Origin: Mycolicibacterium litorale
Lineage (GTDB): Bacteria > Actinomycetota > Actinomycetes > Mycobacteriales > Mycobacteriaceae
DNA: 64,000 nucleotides
Assembly: GCF_010731695.1 (NCBI RefSeq)
Contig: NZ_AP022586.1
Location: 4,774,001 to 4,838,000 of the forward strand
Direction of reading: 5' to 3'
Part shown: positions 22,191 through 31,526 of the stretch, in pieces
How positions within the stretch are numbered: position 1 is the stretch's first letter
Layout of the letters: each line of letters begins with the position of its first letter
The notes under the pieces: generated by a model
Seen by the model: the letters and a program-made list of their open reading frames with translations, nothing else
Databases searched by the model: none
Told to the model about the DNA's origin: nothing
Program-made: the position numbers and the translations under genes

Positions 22191-24084
22191 CGACCGGTTG
22201 CCTGATCGCGAGGACGAACGGGCCGATGTCGGAGACCGCGAAGCGCGGGTCGTCGAACAGCGCCGCGTCGAGCTTCACCTGGTAGCGCCGCACGTTCGGG
22301 TGGTTGGGGTAGACGTCGGAGGCCAGCCGCAGCGTGTAGGTGTCCTCGCTGCCACGGCGCATCAGGAACACCGTGGGCGGGTCCCACGGCAGGTTGTCCA
22401 GCGCCGTCACGAACTGGTCTGCGTCGGCGAGGGTCTGCCAGCTCTCGATGGCTTTGGCCCGCGCGTCGAACTGGGCGAGCGGGTTGGCGTAGTGCGACGT
22501 CAGGCCCTGGAACCCGTAGTACGGGTAGTAGGACAGGAAGCTGTAGTCGGCGGTCAGCACGATCGTTTCGTTGCGCGGGCGGCCGGTGGCCTCGAGGATC
22601 GCCGCGTCCACCTCGCGGTAGTAGCGCTCGGCACCGGGCGGCCGGCGGTCGGCGCGCTGGCCGTAGCCGTCGGTGTCGGTGTAGGCGACGGCGATGTCCG
22701 GGCGCAGCACGTCGGGGATGTCCTGGGCGAACGTGAGCGCACCGATCGTGCCGATGGCGCCTGCGGCATCCAGCAGTCGCCGGCTGGAGAAGCTGTCGGC
22801 CAGGCCGCGGGCGGCCTCGACGAAACCGAAGACCCCGGCCGCGGACAGCAGGATCACCAGCGTCGGCTGCAGCCGGAACGACAGCAGCGTGGTGCCCGCG
22901 AGCGTGGTGAGCATCGACAGCAGCGACCAGGCGTAGACCGCGAGGACCGCGATGGCCAGGGCGCCGGCCGTCTGCTCTTCGCGCAAGCGCTCATCGCCGG
23001 CCCGGGTGGAGGTGCGGGCGCGCACGACCAGCCAGATCGTCCCGACCAGACACAGCGCGCCGAGCAGCGTGAAGCTCAGCATGGGGAACGACAGTTGCGC
23101 ACCGTCGGCGGGCAGGTAGTGCTGGGCGGTGCCGGTGTCGGCGGGGGTGCCGCGCATCGCGGCCAGCAGGTACGGCGCCCACCCGATCAGCGCGATCGCG
23201 CCGGAGATGAAGGCGATGACGAGCAGGCGCAGCAGCGGTTCCCACGCCCGCCGGGCGATCGCGACGGTGGCCGCCATGATCACCAGCGTGAACGCGGCGT
23301 AGCCCAGCAGCAGCGTGTAGAAGAGCGCGGCCACGCCGAGGAACATCCCGACGCCGACGATCGCAGCCCACCCGCCGTTGCGGTTCGAGCCCCGCAACCC
23401 CGACCACGCCAGCACGAACACCGGGGGCAGCAGCACCGCGATGATCGCGGCATACGGTTCGGCCGGCGAGTAGGCCAGCATCACCGCGGTGGTGGCGGTG
23501 GTGACGATGAGCGCATAGCGGAAGCGGATCATCGCCGTCCACAACACGTACGCGAGCACGACGGCGATGGCGATCGAGATGATCGCCCACGGTTTGAACA
23601 TCTCCCACGCGGGGGTTCCGGTCAGCGCGGCGAGGCGGCCGCCGAGCCAGAACCATCCGGGCGGATAGAACGGCGGCAGCCCGTAGTAGGTCATGTCGTG
23701 CAACGCGGCGGTGTCGGCGAACCGCGTCAGGTACTCGGTGCGGAACTGCTGGTCGACCGAGATGCCGAACAGGTAGAGCTTGGTGGCCCCCAGCGGCATC
23801 GCGAGCGTCACCACGACGAACGCGGACAGGAACACCGCCGACGCGGCGTGCGCCACCAGGTGCCGTCCGCGCTGGTGGATCCAGGCTGCCGCGAACAACC
23901 CTGCCAGACAGGCGAATTGGCCGACCGTGGTCAGCGCGTGCAGTTGGTTCGACGAGTTGTACGCCGGCCATTCGACCCGCGCGATCGCCGCCAGTGAGAC
24001 GACCGCGACGGCGGCGGCGAGCAGGGCCGCCACGACCATCCGGCCCGCGACTCTCATCGGGGCGGTCAGCGAGTTGGTGGCCAC
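22183..24084 (-). CDS. aftA: AftA arabinofuranosyltransferase
   Basis: 633 residues, GTG start. AftA puts the first arabinofuranose on the galactan chain, the priming step before EmbA/EmbB act. The sequence is polytopic (about eleven hydrophobic segments) with a C-terminal soluble domain. The conserved external-loop segment [16 protein letters not shown] contains Asp111, at the place of the catalytic aspartate in this GT-C family. It starts 3 nt after the dprE2 stop and overlaps embC by 8 nt. The length fits the M. tuberculosis protein (about 643). The name rests on both sequence type and gene order. Confidence 0.93.
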   Translation of the reverse strand: MATNSLTAPMRVAGRMVVAALLAAAVAVVSLAAIARVEWPAYNSSNQLHALTTVGQFACLAGLFAAAWIHQRGRHLVAHAASAVFLSAFVVVTLAMPLGATKLYLFGISVDQQFRTEYLTRFADTAALHDMTYYGLPPFYPPGWFWLGGRLAALTGTPAWEMFKPWAIISIAIAVVLAYVLWTAMIRFRYALIVTTATTAVMLAYSPAEPYAAIIAVLLPPVFVLAWSGLRGSNRNGGWAAIVGVGMFLGVAALFYTLLLGYAAFTLVIMAATVAIARRAWEPLLRLLVIAFISGAIALIGWAPYLLAAMRGTPADTGTAQHYLPADGAQLSFPMLSFTLLGALCLVGTIWLVVRARTSTRAGDERLREEQTAGALAIAVLAVYAWSLLSMLTTLAGTTLLSFRLQPTLVILLSAAGVFGFVEAARGLADSFSSRRLLDAAGAIGTIGALTFAQDIPDVLRPDIAVAYTDTDGYGQRADRRPPGAERYYREVDAAILEATGRPRNETIVLTADYSFLSYYPYYGFQGLTSHYANPLAQFDARAKAIESWQTLADADQFVTALDNLPWDPPTVFLMRRGSEDTYTLRLASDVYPNHPNVRRYQVKLDAALFDDPRFAVSDIGPFVLAIRQPVDG

Positions 24085-24087
24085 CGG

Positions 24088-24858
24088 TTAGATGGGCAGC
24101 TTGCGGAAGATGGGGCGCGGAATGTGGCGCAGCACCATCATCACGTAGCGGAACGCGCCCGGCGCCCAGACCAGATCCTTGCCCTTGGCCGACGCGGTGA
24201 CCGCCAACTCGGCGACGTACTCCTTGTCGACGGTCAGCGGCGCTTCTTTGACGTGTGCGCTCATCCGCGTCCGCACCTGGCCGGGGCGGATGACGAGGAC
24301 GTGAACCCCGTACTCGCGCAGCGCTTCTCCGAGGCCGAGGTAGAACCCGTCGAGTCCGGCCTTGGTCGAGCCGTAGACGAAGTTCGACCGCCGCACCCGC
24401 TCGCCGGCGGCCGAGCTCATCGCGATGATCTGGCCGAACCCCTGTTCGCGCATCTTCTCGCCGAGCAGGACGCCCACCGAAACCGCTGCGGTGTAGTTGA
24501 TCTCGGCGATCTGCACGGCTTTGCGCTGGTTCTGCCACAGCTCCTCGGCGTCGCCGAGCAGACCGAACGCGACAATCGCCACGTCGATGTCGCGCGCTCC
24601 GGCTTCGCTCGCGCGGTCGATCACGTCGGGATGGCTGGCGGTGTCCCTCGCGTCGAAGTCGATGACCTCGACGGATTTCGCACCGGCGCTGCGCATCTGC
24701 GCGACGGCGGCGTCGCGGCCGGGATCGTCGGGCAGCGCGGCCAGCACGATGCGGGCGGGTGCGTCGCGCAGATAGCGCTCGCAGATCGCCAGGCCGATCT
24801 CGGAGGTTCCGCCGAGCAGCAGGATGGTCTGGGGATTACCCACGGCGTCGATCACCAT
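24088..24858 (-). CDS. dprE2: DprE2, decaprenylphosphoryl-2-keto-ribose reductase
   Basis: 256 residues. A short-chain dehydrogenase that reduces decaprenylphosphoryl-2-keto-erythropentose, made by DprE1, to decaprenylphosphoryl-arabinose, the only known arabinose donor for the mycobacterial wall. Visible: the Rossmann nucleotide-binding motif [10 protein letters not shown] near the N-terminus, the catalytic serines [10 protein letters not shown], and the [11 protein letters not shown] motif with Tyr and Lys. It begins directly after the dprE1 stop with no gap, as in other mycobacteria, and is followed by aftA after 3 nt. Confidence 0.95.
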   Translation of the reverse strand: MVIDAVGNPQTILLLGGTSEIGLAICERYLRDAPARIVLAALPDDPGRDAAVAQMRSAGAKSVEVIDFDARDTASHPDVIDRASEAGARDIDVAIVAFGLLGDAEELWQNQRKAVQIAEINYTAAVSVGVLLGEKMREQGFGQIIAMSSAAGERVRRSNFVYGSTKAGLDGFYLGLGEALREYGVHVLVIRPGQVRTRMSAHVKEAPLTVDKEYVAELAVTASAKGKDLVWAPGAFRYVMMVLRHIPRPIFRKLPI

Positions 24859-26229
24859 TCAGAGCAGCTCCAAACGTCGGGCCATGTCCGAGGCGAACAC
24901 CCCGTCGGGATCGACCCGGCGGCGCACGGCGATCCACTCGTCGATGCGCGGATACATGGCGTGGAAGGTGTCGGCGGTGGTGCGGGAGTCCTTGGCGGTG
25001 TAGAGGCGGCCACCGAACTGCAGCACCCGGTGATCGAGTCCGCTGACGAACTCGCCGAGTCCCGGTTTGATCGGGAAGTCGACGCAGACGTTCCACCCCG
25101 GGATCGGAAAGCTCAGCGGCGCTTTGTTTCCCGGCCCGAAGAGCTTGAACACGTTGAGGAACGAGTAGTGCCCCGACCGCTGGATGTCGACGATGATGGC
25201 CTTGAACTCGTCGACGGCCTCGGTGGGCACCACGAACTGGTACTGCAGGAATCCGTCGCTGCCGTAGGCGCGGTTCCACTCCCCGAACATGTCGAGCGGG
25301 TGGTAGAACTGCGTCAGGTTCTGGACCTTGCCGCGGTAGGTGCCCGACTTGCGGTACCAGAGTTCGCCGATCGGCCCGAACGTCCACTTGTTGGCCAGTC
25401 CGTTGGGGAACAGGTCCGGGAACGTGAGCAGTTGCGGCGCATCGAATTTCAGCGGATTGCGCTGCAGCTTCTTCGGCAACTGGTCGAGGGTGGCCAGCGA
25501 GCCGCGGGAGATGGCGGCGCGGCCCAGTTTCGGAGGCGGGCTGATCGCGTCGAACCAGGCGCTGGAGTAGGTGTAGTTCGCCTCGCTGCCGTCGCTGTGG
25601 AAGGCGATGGTCTCGTCGAGGTCGGCGGTGACGTCGCCGTCGGCGATGAAGTACGCGGTCTCCGTCGGCGTCATCGCGATCGTGGCGCGCAGGATGATCC
25701 CGGTCAGCCCGTTGCCCCCGACCGTCGCCCAGAACAGGTCGGCGTCCTTGCCGCGCGGTTTGAGCGTGCGCACGGTGCCGTCCGCGGTGAGCAGGTCCAT
25801 CGAGCGGACGTGGTTGCCGAAGCTGCCCGCGCTGTGGTGGTTCTTGCCGTGGATGTCGCAGGCGATCGCACCGCCGACGGTGACCTGCCGGGTGCCGGGC
25901 AGCACCGGAACCCACAGTCCCAGCGGCAGCGCCGCGCGCATCAGCTGGTCGAGGTTGACGCCGGCGTCGACGTCGACGAGGTGGGTGTCGCTGTCCATCG
26001 TGTGGATGCGGTTGAGCGCCGTCATGTCGACGACGAGGCCGCCGCCGTTCTGGGCGTTGTCCCCGTAGGACCGGCCGAGTCCGCGGGCGATGATCCCTCG
26101 CTGCGGATCGTCGGCGACCCGCGCGACCGCCTTGGCGATCTCCTCGGGGTCGGGCGTCGACAACACCTGGGCCACGGTGGGCGCGGTGCGGGCCCAACCG
26201 GTGAGCCGCCGGGTCGTGGTCTGCAACAT
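24859..26229 (-). CDS. dprE1: DprE1, decaprenylphosphoryl-beta-D-ribose 2-oxidase
   Basis: 456 residues. FAD-dependent oxidase that starts epimerisation of decaprenylphosphoryl-ribose to -arabinose in the periplasm-facing wall pathway. FAD-binding (PCMH-type) motifs are present: [17 protein letters not shown] and [20 protein letters not shown]. Cys382, in [13 protein letters not shown], lies where Cys387 of M. tuberculosis is covalently bound by benzothiazinones; it is conserved here. No signal peptide is visible, as is usual for this enzyme. The stop abuts the dprE2 ATG. The gtrA-like gene ends 32 nt upstream. Confidence 0.96.
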   Translation of the reverse strand: MLQTTTRRLTGWARTAPTVAQVLSTPDPEEIAKAVARVADDPQRGIIARGLGRSYGDNAQNGGGLVVDMTALNRIHTMDSDTHLVDVDAGVNLDQLMRAALPLGLWVPVLPGTRQVTVGGAIACDIHGKNHHSAGSFGNHVRSMDLLTADGTVRTLKPRGKDADLFWATVGGNGLTGIILRATIAMTPTETAYFIADGDVTADLDETIAFHSDGSEANYTYSSAWFDAISPPPKLGRAAISRGSLATLDQLPKKLQRNPLKFDAPQLLTFPDLFPNGLANKWTFGPIGELWYRKSGTYRGKVQNLTQFYHPLDMFGEWNRAYGSDGFLQYQFVVPTEAVDEFKAIIVDIQRSGHYSFLNVFKLFGPGNKAPLSFPIPGWNVCVDFPIKPGLGEFVSGLDHRVLQFGGRLYTAKDSRTTADTFHAMYPRIDEWIAVRRRVDPDGVFASDMARRLELL

Positions 26230-26261
26230 CGTGACGAGGGTACCGCCCCTACTGCGGACTC

Positions 26262-26696
26262 CTATTCATCCCCGAGTCGTCCCGCTCCTGCCAACCGGAA
26301 GATCACCGTGCGCTGCACGACGAAGTTGATCACCGTCGCCGTGCCCTGCGCGATCACGAAAGCCACCGGCACCCGCCACGGCTTCTCCTCCCACGCCGTG
26401 AAGAAGACGTAGTTCAGGCCCACCTGCGCGGCGTAGGTGGTGGCGTACAGCGCGCACACCGCGAGGAACCGGGCCCGGCTCGGCGGCGCCTGGAAGGTCC
26501 AGCGCCGGTTGATCAGGTAGGCGGTGGTGGTACCGGCGATGAAGCTCAGCGTCTTGGCGATGTTGACGTGCAGACCGACCTCGAGCAACAGCACATATAG
26601 GCCGAAATCGACGATCGCGGAGAAGCCGCCGGTGAGCAGGAACCGCCACGCCTGCGTGGTCAGCGACAGCTGGGGCGACATGGGGGGCTCGGCCAC
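26262..26696 (-). CDS. GtrA-family membrane protein (Rv3789-like)
   Basis: 144 residues from a GTG at 26,696; an ATG at 26,681 gives 139 and cannot be excluded. Four membrane helices and the GtrA pattern: [30 protein letters not shown], and a C-terminal [11 protein letters not shown]. The counterpart Rv3789 sits in the same place before dprE1 and has been proposed as a decaprenyl-phospho-arabinose flippase or as an anchor for AftA; the two views are not settled. The arrangement supports a role in delivering the arabinose donor across the membrane. Confidence 0.88.
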   Translation of the reverse strand: MAEPPMSPQLSLTTQAWRFLLTGGFSAIVDFGLYVLLLEVGLHVNIAKTLSFIAGTTTAYLINRRWTFQAPPSRARFLAVCALYATTYAAQVGLNYVFFTAWEEKPWRVPVAFVIAQGTATVINFVVQRTVIFRLAGAGRLGDE

Positions 26697-26721
26697 CCCG
26701 GCAGCTTATGCGGTGCCGCGC

Positions 26722-28134
26722 TCAGCGCAGCGCAGCCTCCAGCACCCCGCAGAGCGCCTCGACGGCCGGGGCGAAGGCGTGCTCGGCGGGTGCGCCGAAT
26801 CCGACGATGACGCCGTCGGGGTCGGCGACGTCCGGTCCGGCGGCGGGGTGGCGCATCACGGACAGGCCGATCAGGGCGACGCCGGCGTTGCCCGCCCGCT
26901 GCAGCACCTCGTGTTCGGCGCCGTCGGGCAGCGTGAGCAGGAGGTTGAGTCCCGCGGAGAGTCCGCGGACGCCGACGTCGAACGGGGCGAGTGCGTCGAC
27001 GAGCCGGTCGCGCCTGCGCCGGTAACGCATCCGCATCCGGCGGATGTGGCGGTCGTACCGGCCGCTGGTGATGAAGTCCGCCATGGTCAGCTGCGCGAGC
27101 GAGTCGACGAAGAACTGGTTGCCGCCCGCCGCGGCGACCACGGGTTCGACGAGGTCGTCGGGCAGCGCCATCCAGCCCAGCCGCAGCGCCGGCGCCAGGC
27201 TCTTGCTGGCCGACCCGAGGTAGATCACCCGGTCGGGGGCGAGGCTCTGCATGGCGCCGACGGGTTGGCGGTCGTAGCGGAACTCGCCGTCGTAGTCGTC
27301 TTCGAGGACGTAGGCGCCGCGGCGCTGTGCCCATTCCGCGGTGGCGGTGCGACGGGTGGGGTGCAGCGGCATGCCGTGCGGGTTGTGGTGGGCCGGGGTG
27401 AGCAGGGCGGCGGCCACGTCATGGTTGTCGAGGTCGCTGATCACCGCGCCGTGCTCGTCGAGACCGATGGGCACCGTCGACGCCCCCAGCGCGCTGATCG
27501 CGTCGCGGAAGATGAACAGGCCGTAGGCCTCCACGGCGATCGGCCGCTGCGGGCCGAACACCCGGGTGAGCAGTTCGACCGCGTGCCGCACGCCCGCGCA
27601 GATGACGATGGTCTCGGGGGAGGTGCGCACGCCGCGCACCCGGCCGAGATAGTCGGCGAGCGCCTCGCGCAGTTCGCGTCGACCCCGCGGATCGCCCATC
27701 CACAGCGCCTCGTTGGGGGCGTCGGTCAGCGCGCGGCGGGCCGAGGCCAGCCAGGCGCTGCGCGGGAACTCCGACACGTCGGGGGATCCGGGCATCAGGT
27801 TGTGCCGTGCGGTCGTGCGCACTCCGCGCGGCCGGGCCGCCCGCTGCTGCGCGCCGGCGTTCACCACCCAGGTACCCGCGCCCTGGCGTGACGCCAGCCA
27901 GCCCTCGGCGACGAGTTCGGCGTAGCACTCGGCCACGGTGTTGCGGGCGACGCCGAGGTCGGCGGCCAGCGTGCGTGACGGCGGCAGCGTGGTGCCGGGG
28001 GTGAGGCGGCCCGAGCGCACCGCGTCGCGCAGCGCGTTGACGAGCAGTTCCCGCACTCCGCGGGCGCCGGGGCGGATCACCTCGCGCAGGTCGAGGTGCA
28101 GATCGCGCGCGCCCGAATTGGCCCACGAAGTCAT
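26722..28134 (-). CDS. MocR/PdxR-type regulator (GntR helix-turn-helix fused to aminotransferase)
   Basis: 470 residues from the ATG at 28,134; a longer reading to 28,233 would run through the divergent gene's start and was rejected. The N-terminal GntR winged helix spans about residues 15-85 (LRDAVRSGRLTPGTTLPPSR, LGVARNTVAECYAELVAEGW). A fold-type I aminotransferase domain follows (from about 110) with the PLP lysine motif YLGSASKSLAPALRLGW. MocR proteins sense PLP or an amino-donor adduct and often control the gene facing them. Here that is an AhpD-like gene whose ATG is 49 nt away, so that gene is the likely target. Confidence 0.88.
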   Translation of the reverse strand: MTSWANSGARDLHLDLREVIRPGARGVRELLVNALRDAVRSGRLTPGTTLPPSRTLAADLGVARNTVAECYAELVAEGWLASRQGAGTWVVNAGAQQRAARPRGVRTTARHNLMPGSPDVSEFPRSAWLASARRALTDAPNEALWMGDPRGRRELREALADYLGRVRGVRTSPETIVICAGVRHAVELLTRVFGPQRPIAVEAYGLFIFRDAISALGASTVPIGLDEHGAVISDLDNHDVAAALLTPAHHNPHGMPLHPTRRTATAEWAQRRGAYVLEDDYDGEFRYDRQPVGAMQSLAPDRVIYLGSASKSLAPALRLGWMALPDDLVEPVVAAAGGNQFFVDSLAQLTMADFITSGRYDRHIRRMRMRYRRRRDRLVDALAPFDVGVRGLSAGLNLLLTLPDGAEHEVLQRAGNAGVALIGLSVMRHPAAGPDVADPDGVIVGFGAPAEHAFAPAVEALCGVLEAALR

Positions 28135-28183
28135 GCATGAATTGAACCATCTGCGTGGGTTTTTCCGGGCTACGGTTCGAGGT
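28131..28183. promoter_or_regulatory. Divergent control region of the MocR and AhpD-like genes
   Basis: A 49-nt region separates the two start codons. A perfect 10-bp palindrome, tcatgcatga (28,131-28,140), overlaps the regulator's own start codon, and aattgaacca follows. It is a candidate autoregulatory operator. No clear -35/-10 pair can be fixed. Confidence 0.4.
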
Positions 28184-28654
28184 ATGACACAGACACTGGA
28201 CACCGGGACCACCGACCGCATCAAGATGTTCAAAGCCTCACCGGAGCTCTACGGCGCGATGATGACGCTGTCGGAGGCGTCCGCCAAGGACGTCGACCCG
28301 ATCATCGGCGAGCTGGTGAAGATCCGCGCCTCACAGATCAACCGCTGCGCGTTCTGCCTCGACATGCACACGCGCGACGCCCGCGCCCACGGCGAGACCG
28401 AACAGCGGCTCGCGCTGGTGGCGGCGTGGGAGGAGGCGGGCGACCTGTTCACTGAGCGTGAGCGCGCCGCGCTCGCGCTGGCCGAGGCCGTCACCGAGGT
28501 GGCGACGCGCGGGCCGGTCAGCGACGAGGTGTATCAGCGGGCCGCGGAGGTCTTCACCGACCGCGAGCTCGGCCAGGTGATCGCGATGGCGGTGACGATC
28601 AACGCGTGGAACCGGATCAACCTCGCCGCGCCGCAGCCGATCCCGCGCCGCTGA
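28184..28654 (+). CDS. AhpD-like carboxymuconolactone decarboxylase family protein
   Basis: 156 residues. The core motif of the AhpD-type peroxidase fold is present: RASQINRCAFCLDMHTRDAR, a CxxC followed by histidine three residues later. Flanking helices match small AhpD-like proteins (YciW group). Such proteins reduce peroxides or act as thiol-based antioxidants; some are uncharacterised decarboxylase-like enzymes. The intact CxxC and His suggest redox activity. It faces the MocR-type regulator and is probably controlled by it. Upstream GGTATG leaves only a weak ribosome binding site. Confidence 0.85.
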   Translation: MTQTLDTGTTDRIKMFKASPELYGAMMTLSEASAKDVDPIIGELVKIRASQINRCAFCLDMHTRDARAHGETEQRLALVAAWEEAGDLFTERERAALALAEAVTEVATRGPVSDEVYQRAAEVFTDRELGQVIAMAVTINAWNRINLAAPQPIPRR

Positions 28655-28673
28655 ACGCAATACCGTCATTGGT

Positions 28674-29429
28674 GTGCAGACCCGGTCCGGTGCGGAGATC
28701 ACCTTCGACGGTGAGGTGGTCTGCAAACTGCACCGGGCCGGCACCGATCCCCGGGCGCTGCGGACGCGGTTGACCCTTGCCGGCCGGTTGCGCGGCACCG
28801 TGCTCGCGCCGTTGACCGTCGTGCCGGAGCCGGTCGGCTCCCGGTGGCGGACCCGGTGGCCGCGGGTGGACGTCGTGGTGCCGCAGCCTGACCGGCTGCC
28901 GTGGGCCGAGGCCGGCGCACTGCTCGCACGGCTGCATGCTCACCCGGTCGACGCGCGGTTGCCGCACGGCTGGCCGGCCCGGTTGCGGCGCGCCGTCGAG
29001 CAGCTGCGGACCGCGGGCGCTGCGGCGGAGCCGGTGCGGCGGGCGGCGGCGGGGCTGCCGCCCGCGGTGTGGCGGGCCGGCTCGCCGGAGCGGCCGCGCA
29101 CGGTCGTGCACGGCGACTTCCACCTCGGTCAGCTCGGACGGCGCGACGACGGGCCGTGGCTGCTCATCGACGTCGACGACCTCGGGGTCGGCGATCCGGC
29201 GTGGGATCTCGCGCGGCCGGCGGGCTTCTGGGCGGCCGGACACATCCCCGACGCCGACTGGGCGGCGTTCCTCGACGCGTACCGGCAGGCCGGCGGCGCG
29301 GCGCTCATCGCCGCAGCCGCCGACCCGTGGCCGGTGCTCGAACCGTTCGCCCGGGCGGCGGTGGTGGTCGCGGCCGCCCATCACCCGGACGACGAGCTGC
29401 TCGTCGAGGCGTGCGCGCGGATGGCCTAG
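28674..29429 (+). CDS. Aminoglycoside-phosphotransferase-like protein
   Basis: 251 residues from a GTG, 19 nt after the AhpD-like stop. The C-terminal lobe has the APH/choline-kinase catalytic motif VVHGDFHLGQLG (catalytic Asp in HGD) and the metal-binding segment WLLIDVDDLGVGDPAWDLA. The N-terminal lobe is short and lacks a clear glycine loop, although a lysine is present (VVCKLHRAG). Members phosphorylate antibiotics, small alcohols or proteins. No substrate can be named, and there is no reason to call it a resistance gene. Its stop overlaps the zinc-ribbon gene on the other strand by 4 nt. Confidence 0.78.
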   Translation: MQTRSGAEITFDGEVVCKLHRAGTDPRALRTRLTLAGRLRGTVLAPLTVVPEPVGSRWRTRWPRVDVVVPQPDRLPWAEAGALLARLHAHPVDARLPHGWPARLRRAVEQLRTAGAAAEPVRRAAAGLPPAVWRAGSPERPRTVVHGDFHLGQLGRRDDGPWLLIDVDDLGVGDPAWDLARPAGFWAAGHIPDADWAAFLDAYRQAGGAALIAAAADPWPVLEPFARAAVVVAAAHHPDDELLVEACARMA

Positions 29430-29752
29430 CTGGAGAAGAACAGCCGTCCGAAGCCCTGCTTGCGGTAGTGCTTGTTGCCGCGTTGGCCCCAGCCCGGACC
29501 GTATCCGTAACCCGTCCCGTAGCCGCCCTGCGCTGGTGGCGGCGGGGCGGCCTGGACGAACCGGTTCTCCATCTGGGTCAGCGCCTCGAGCTCACCGAAA
29601 TCGAGGAAGATGCCGCGGCAGCTGTCGCACTGCTCCAGATGGATGCCGTTGCGCTCGTAGGTCTTCATGTTCCCCGAGCACTTCGGACAGCGCAGCGTGT
29701 GGCTGCCGCCCGGGTTGGGAGACGTCGGCGGTTGATATGGCGGGATGCTCAT
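29426..29752 (-). CDS. Zinc-ribbon protein (TFIIB-type)
   Basis: 108 residues. The N-terminal half holds a zinc ribbon: two cysteines in LRCPKCSGNM and two in LEQCDSCRGIFLDFGELEAL, the standard pattern of small zf-TFIIB proteins. The C-terminal half is rich in Gly, Tyr and Gln (GGYGTGYGYGPG) and ends in basic and aromatic residues. The role of this family is unknown; a nucleic-acid or protein-binding function is only inferred. It is tail-to-tail with the phosphotransferase gene and lies 53 nt beyond the wzm stop. Confidence 0.82.
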   Translation of the reverse strand: MSIPPYQPPTSPNPGGSHTLRCPKCSGNMKTYERNGIHLEQCDSCRGIFLDFGELEALTQMENRFVQAAPPPPAQGGYGTGYGYGPGWGQRGNKHYRKQGFGRLFFSS

Positions 29753-29805
29753 ATCGCGATAACGCTAGATGATCCTGGGAAGTGCCTGTGAGCTTTCGCG
29801 GACCG

Positions 29806-30636
29806 TCATACCCAGTACGGCACTCGAGCCCGGTACTGCTTCATGGCCAGCGCCGCCATCGTCCACCCGATGACCGTCAAGACGATCACCACGACCCAGT
29901 GCCGCAGCTCCTGGTCGGCGCCCAGCAGCGGAGCCCGCACGATGTCGAGGTAGTGCAGCAGCGGGTTGAGTTCGACGATCTTGGCCCACTGCCCGGCGCC
30001 CTGAGCCTGCAGCGTCGCCTCGTTCCAGATGATCGGCGTCATGAAGAACAGCAGCTGCACCACACTGTTGAGCAGCGGCCCGATGTCGCGGTAGCGGGTC
30101 GCGAGGATGCCGAAGCACAGCGACACCCACACGCAGTTCAGCATGATCAGCGCGAGCGCCGGGATCACCGCCAGATCGGTCCAGCTCCATGGTTTCGGAT
30201 AGATGACCGCGATGATGACGAAGATGATGATGTTGTGCGCGAACAGGATCATCTGCCGCCACACCAGCCGGTAGACGTGCACCGACAGCGGTGTCGGTAG
30301 CTGTTTGATCAGGCCCTCGTTGGCGATGAAGACTTCGGCGCCTTCCAGGATCGACGCGTTGATCAGGTTCCAGACGATCAGGCCCATCGTCACGTACGGA
30401 AGGTGTTCGGACAGTTCGAGTTTGAACAGCTTCGAGTACAGCAACCCCATGGCGACCGCGGTGGCGCCGGTGGCGATGGTGATCCAGAACGGGCCGAGCA
30501 CCGAACGGCGGTAACGCTGTTTGATGTCCTGCCAGCCCAGGTGCAGCCACAGTTCCCGCTTGCCGAACCCCTCCCGGAGGTCACGCCAGGCCCGCGCCAT
30601 CGTCTTCGACTGCGCTGAAGCGTCAACGAACGTCAC
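29806..30636 (-). CDS. wzm: Wzm, galactan ABC-transporter permease (Rv3783-like)
   Basis: 276 residues from a GTG at 30,636, whose GTGA overlaps the glfT1 stop. ABC-2 type permease with six hydrophobic segments, and the family motif WQDIKQRYRRSVLGPFW in the N-terminal amphipathic region. With Wzt it exports the lipid-linked galactan to the outer face of the membrane, where AftA and the Emb proteins work. A longer upstream reading exists only inside glfT1 and was rejected. The gene order wzt-glfT1-wzm is that of Rv3781-Rv3783. Confidence 0.92.
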   Translation of the reverse strand: MTFVDASAQSKTMARAWRDLREGFGKRELWLHLGWQDIKQRYRRSVLGPFWITIATGATAVAMGLLYSKLFKLELSEHLPYVTMGLIVWNLINASILEGAEVFIANEGLIKQLPTPLSVHVYRLVWRQMILFAHNIIIFVIIAVIYPKPWSWTDLAVIPALALIMLNCVWVSLCFGILATRYRDIGPLLNSVVQLLFFMTPIIWNEATLQAQGAGQWAKIVELNPLLHYLDIVRAPLLGADQELRHWVVVIVLTVIGWTMAALAMKQYRARVPYWV

Positions 30637-31526
30637 GTGCCCGGCCTCCCGAACTTCTCTTCCCGACCGAGACGGCGCAACCGGATCCACTCCCGGAGCG
30701 CGGCGGGATCGCGCTGGGACACCAGGAAGTACCAGCCGAACCGCACCCACTCCTGTGGCAGCAGCTTGCGCAGACCCGGCTGCGCCAGCAGGTATCCGCG
30801 GTTGCGATAGGTGAAGAAGCGTTTGGTGGCGTCGTCGGGATACTGCGTGTGCATCCGCCCGCCGAGGATCGGCTTGAATTCGTCGCTGCCGCACGGGTGG
30901 ACGTAGGTCGCCTCCAGGCAGGTCCCGAACGGCAGACCCGAACGCACCAGGCGGCGGTGCAGTTCCACCTCGTCACCCCGGACGAACAGCCGCAGATCCG
31001 GCACCCCAACGGCCTCGATCGTCGACGCGCGGAACAGGGCGCCGTTGAACAGCGAGGCGATACCCGGCAGCAGGTCGCCGTCGCCGAGCTCGTCGACGCG
31101 GCGCCGCCACGCCAGCCCGCGCCGCAGCGGGAATGCCAGGCGGGCCGGGTCGTCGATGTCGCACACCATCGGCGACACCTCCGCGAGCCCGTGGCGCTCA
31201 GCGCAGTCGAGCAGCACACCGAGTACCGAGTGATCCAGCGGCCGTCCGTCGTCGTCGGCCAGCCACACCCAGTCCGCGCCGGCGGCCAGGGCGTGCAGCA
31301 TGCCGAGCGCGAATCCGCCCGCGCCGCCGAGGTTGCGGCGCGACCCCAGATAGGTCGACGGGATCGGCTGGCCGGCGACCAGGTCACGCACCAGGGGGTC
31401 GTCGTCGTTGTCGACCACGATCAGCCCGTCGGGCCGACGGGTCTGCGCGCACAGCGCGTCGAGCGACCGCGCCAGTGATTCCGGACGCCGGTGGGTGACG
31501 ACGACCGCGTGGACCGTTTCGGTCAT
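30633..31526 (-). CDS. glfT1: GlfT1 galactofuranosyltransferase
   Basis: 297 residues. GT2-family enzyme that adds the first galactofuranose residues to decaprenyl-diphospho-GlcNAc-rhamnose, starting the galactan. N-terminal VHAVVVTHRRPESLARSLDA is the nucleotide-sugar fold; the metal-binding motif is WLADDDGRPL and the probable catalytic region FVRGDEVELHRRL. The ATG overlaps the wzt stop in ATGA and its own stop overlaps wzm, so the three genes are coupled. The length fits Rv3782 (about 304). Confidence 0.93.
   Translation of the reverse strand: MTETVHAVVVTHRRPESLARSLDALCAQTRRPDGLIVVDNDDDPLVRDLVAGQPIPSTYLGSRRNLGGAGGFALGMLHALAAGADWVWLADDDGRPLDHSVLGVLLDCAERHGLAEVSPMVCDIDDPARLAFPLRRGLAWRRRVDELGDGDLLPGIASLFNGALFRASTIEAVGVPDLRLFVRGDEVELHRRLVRSGLPFGTCLEATYVHPCGSDEFKPILGGRMHTQYPDDATKRFFTYRNRGYLLAQPGLRKLLPQEWVRFGWYFLVSQRDPAALREWIRLRRLGREEKFGRPGT

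Noticed and set aside
28674..29429. Aminoglycoside resistance gene
   Set aside because: The fold is APH-like, but the N-terminal lobe is short and nothing indicates antibiotic substrates; most such proteins are not resistance enzymes.
29806..30894. 362-residue version of the Wzm permease
   Set aside because: The extra 86 N-terminal residues lie inside glfT1 in another frame and have no permease features; the GTGA overlap at 30,636 is the natural start.
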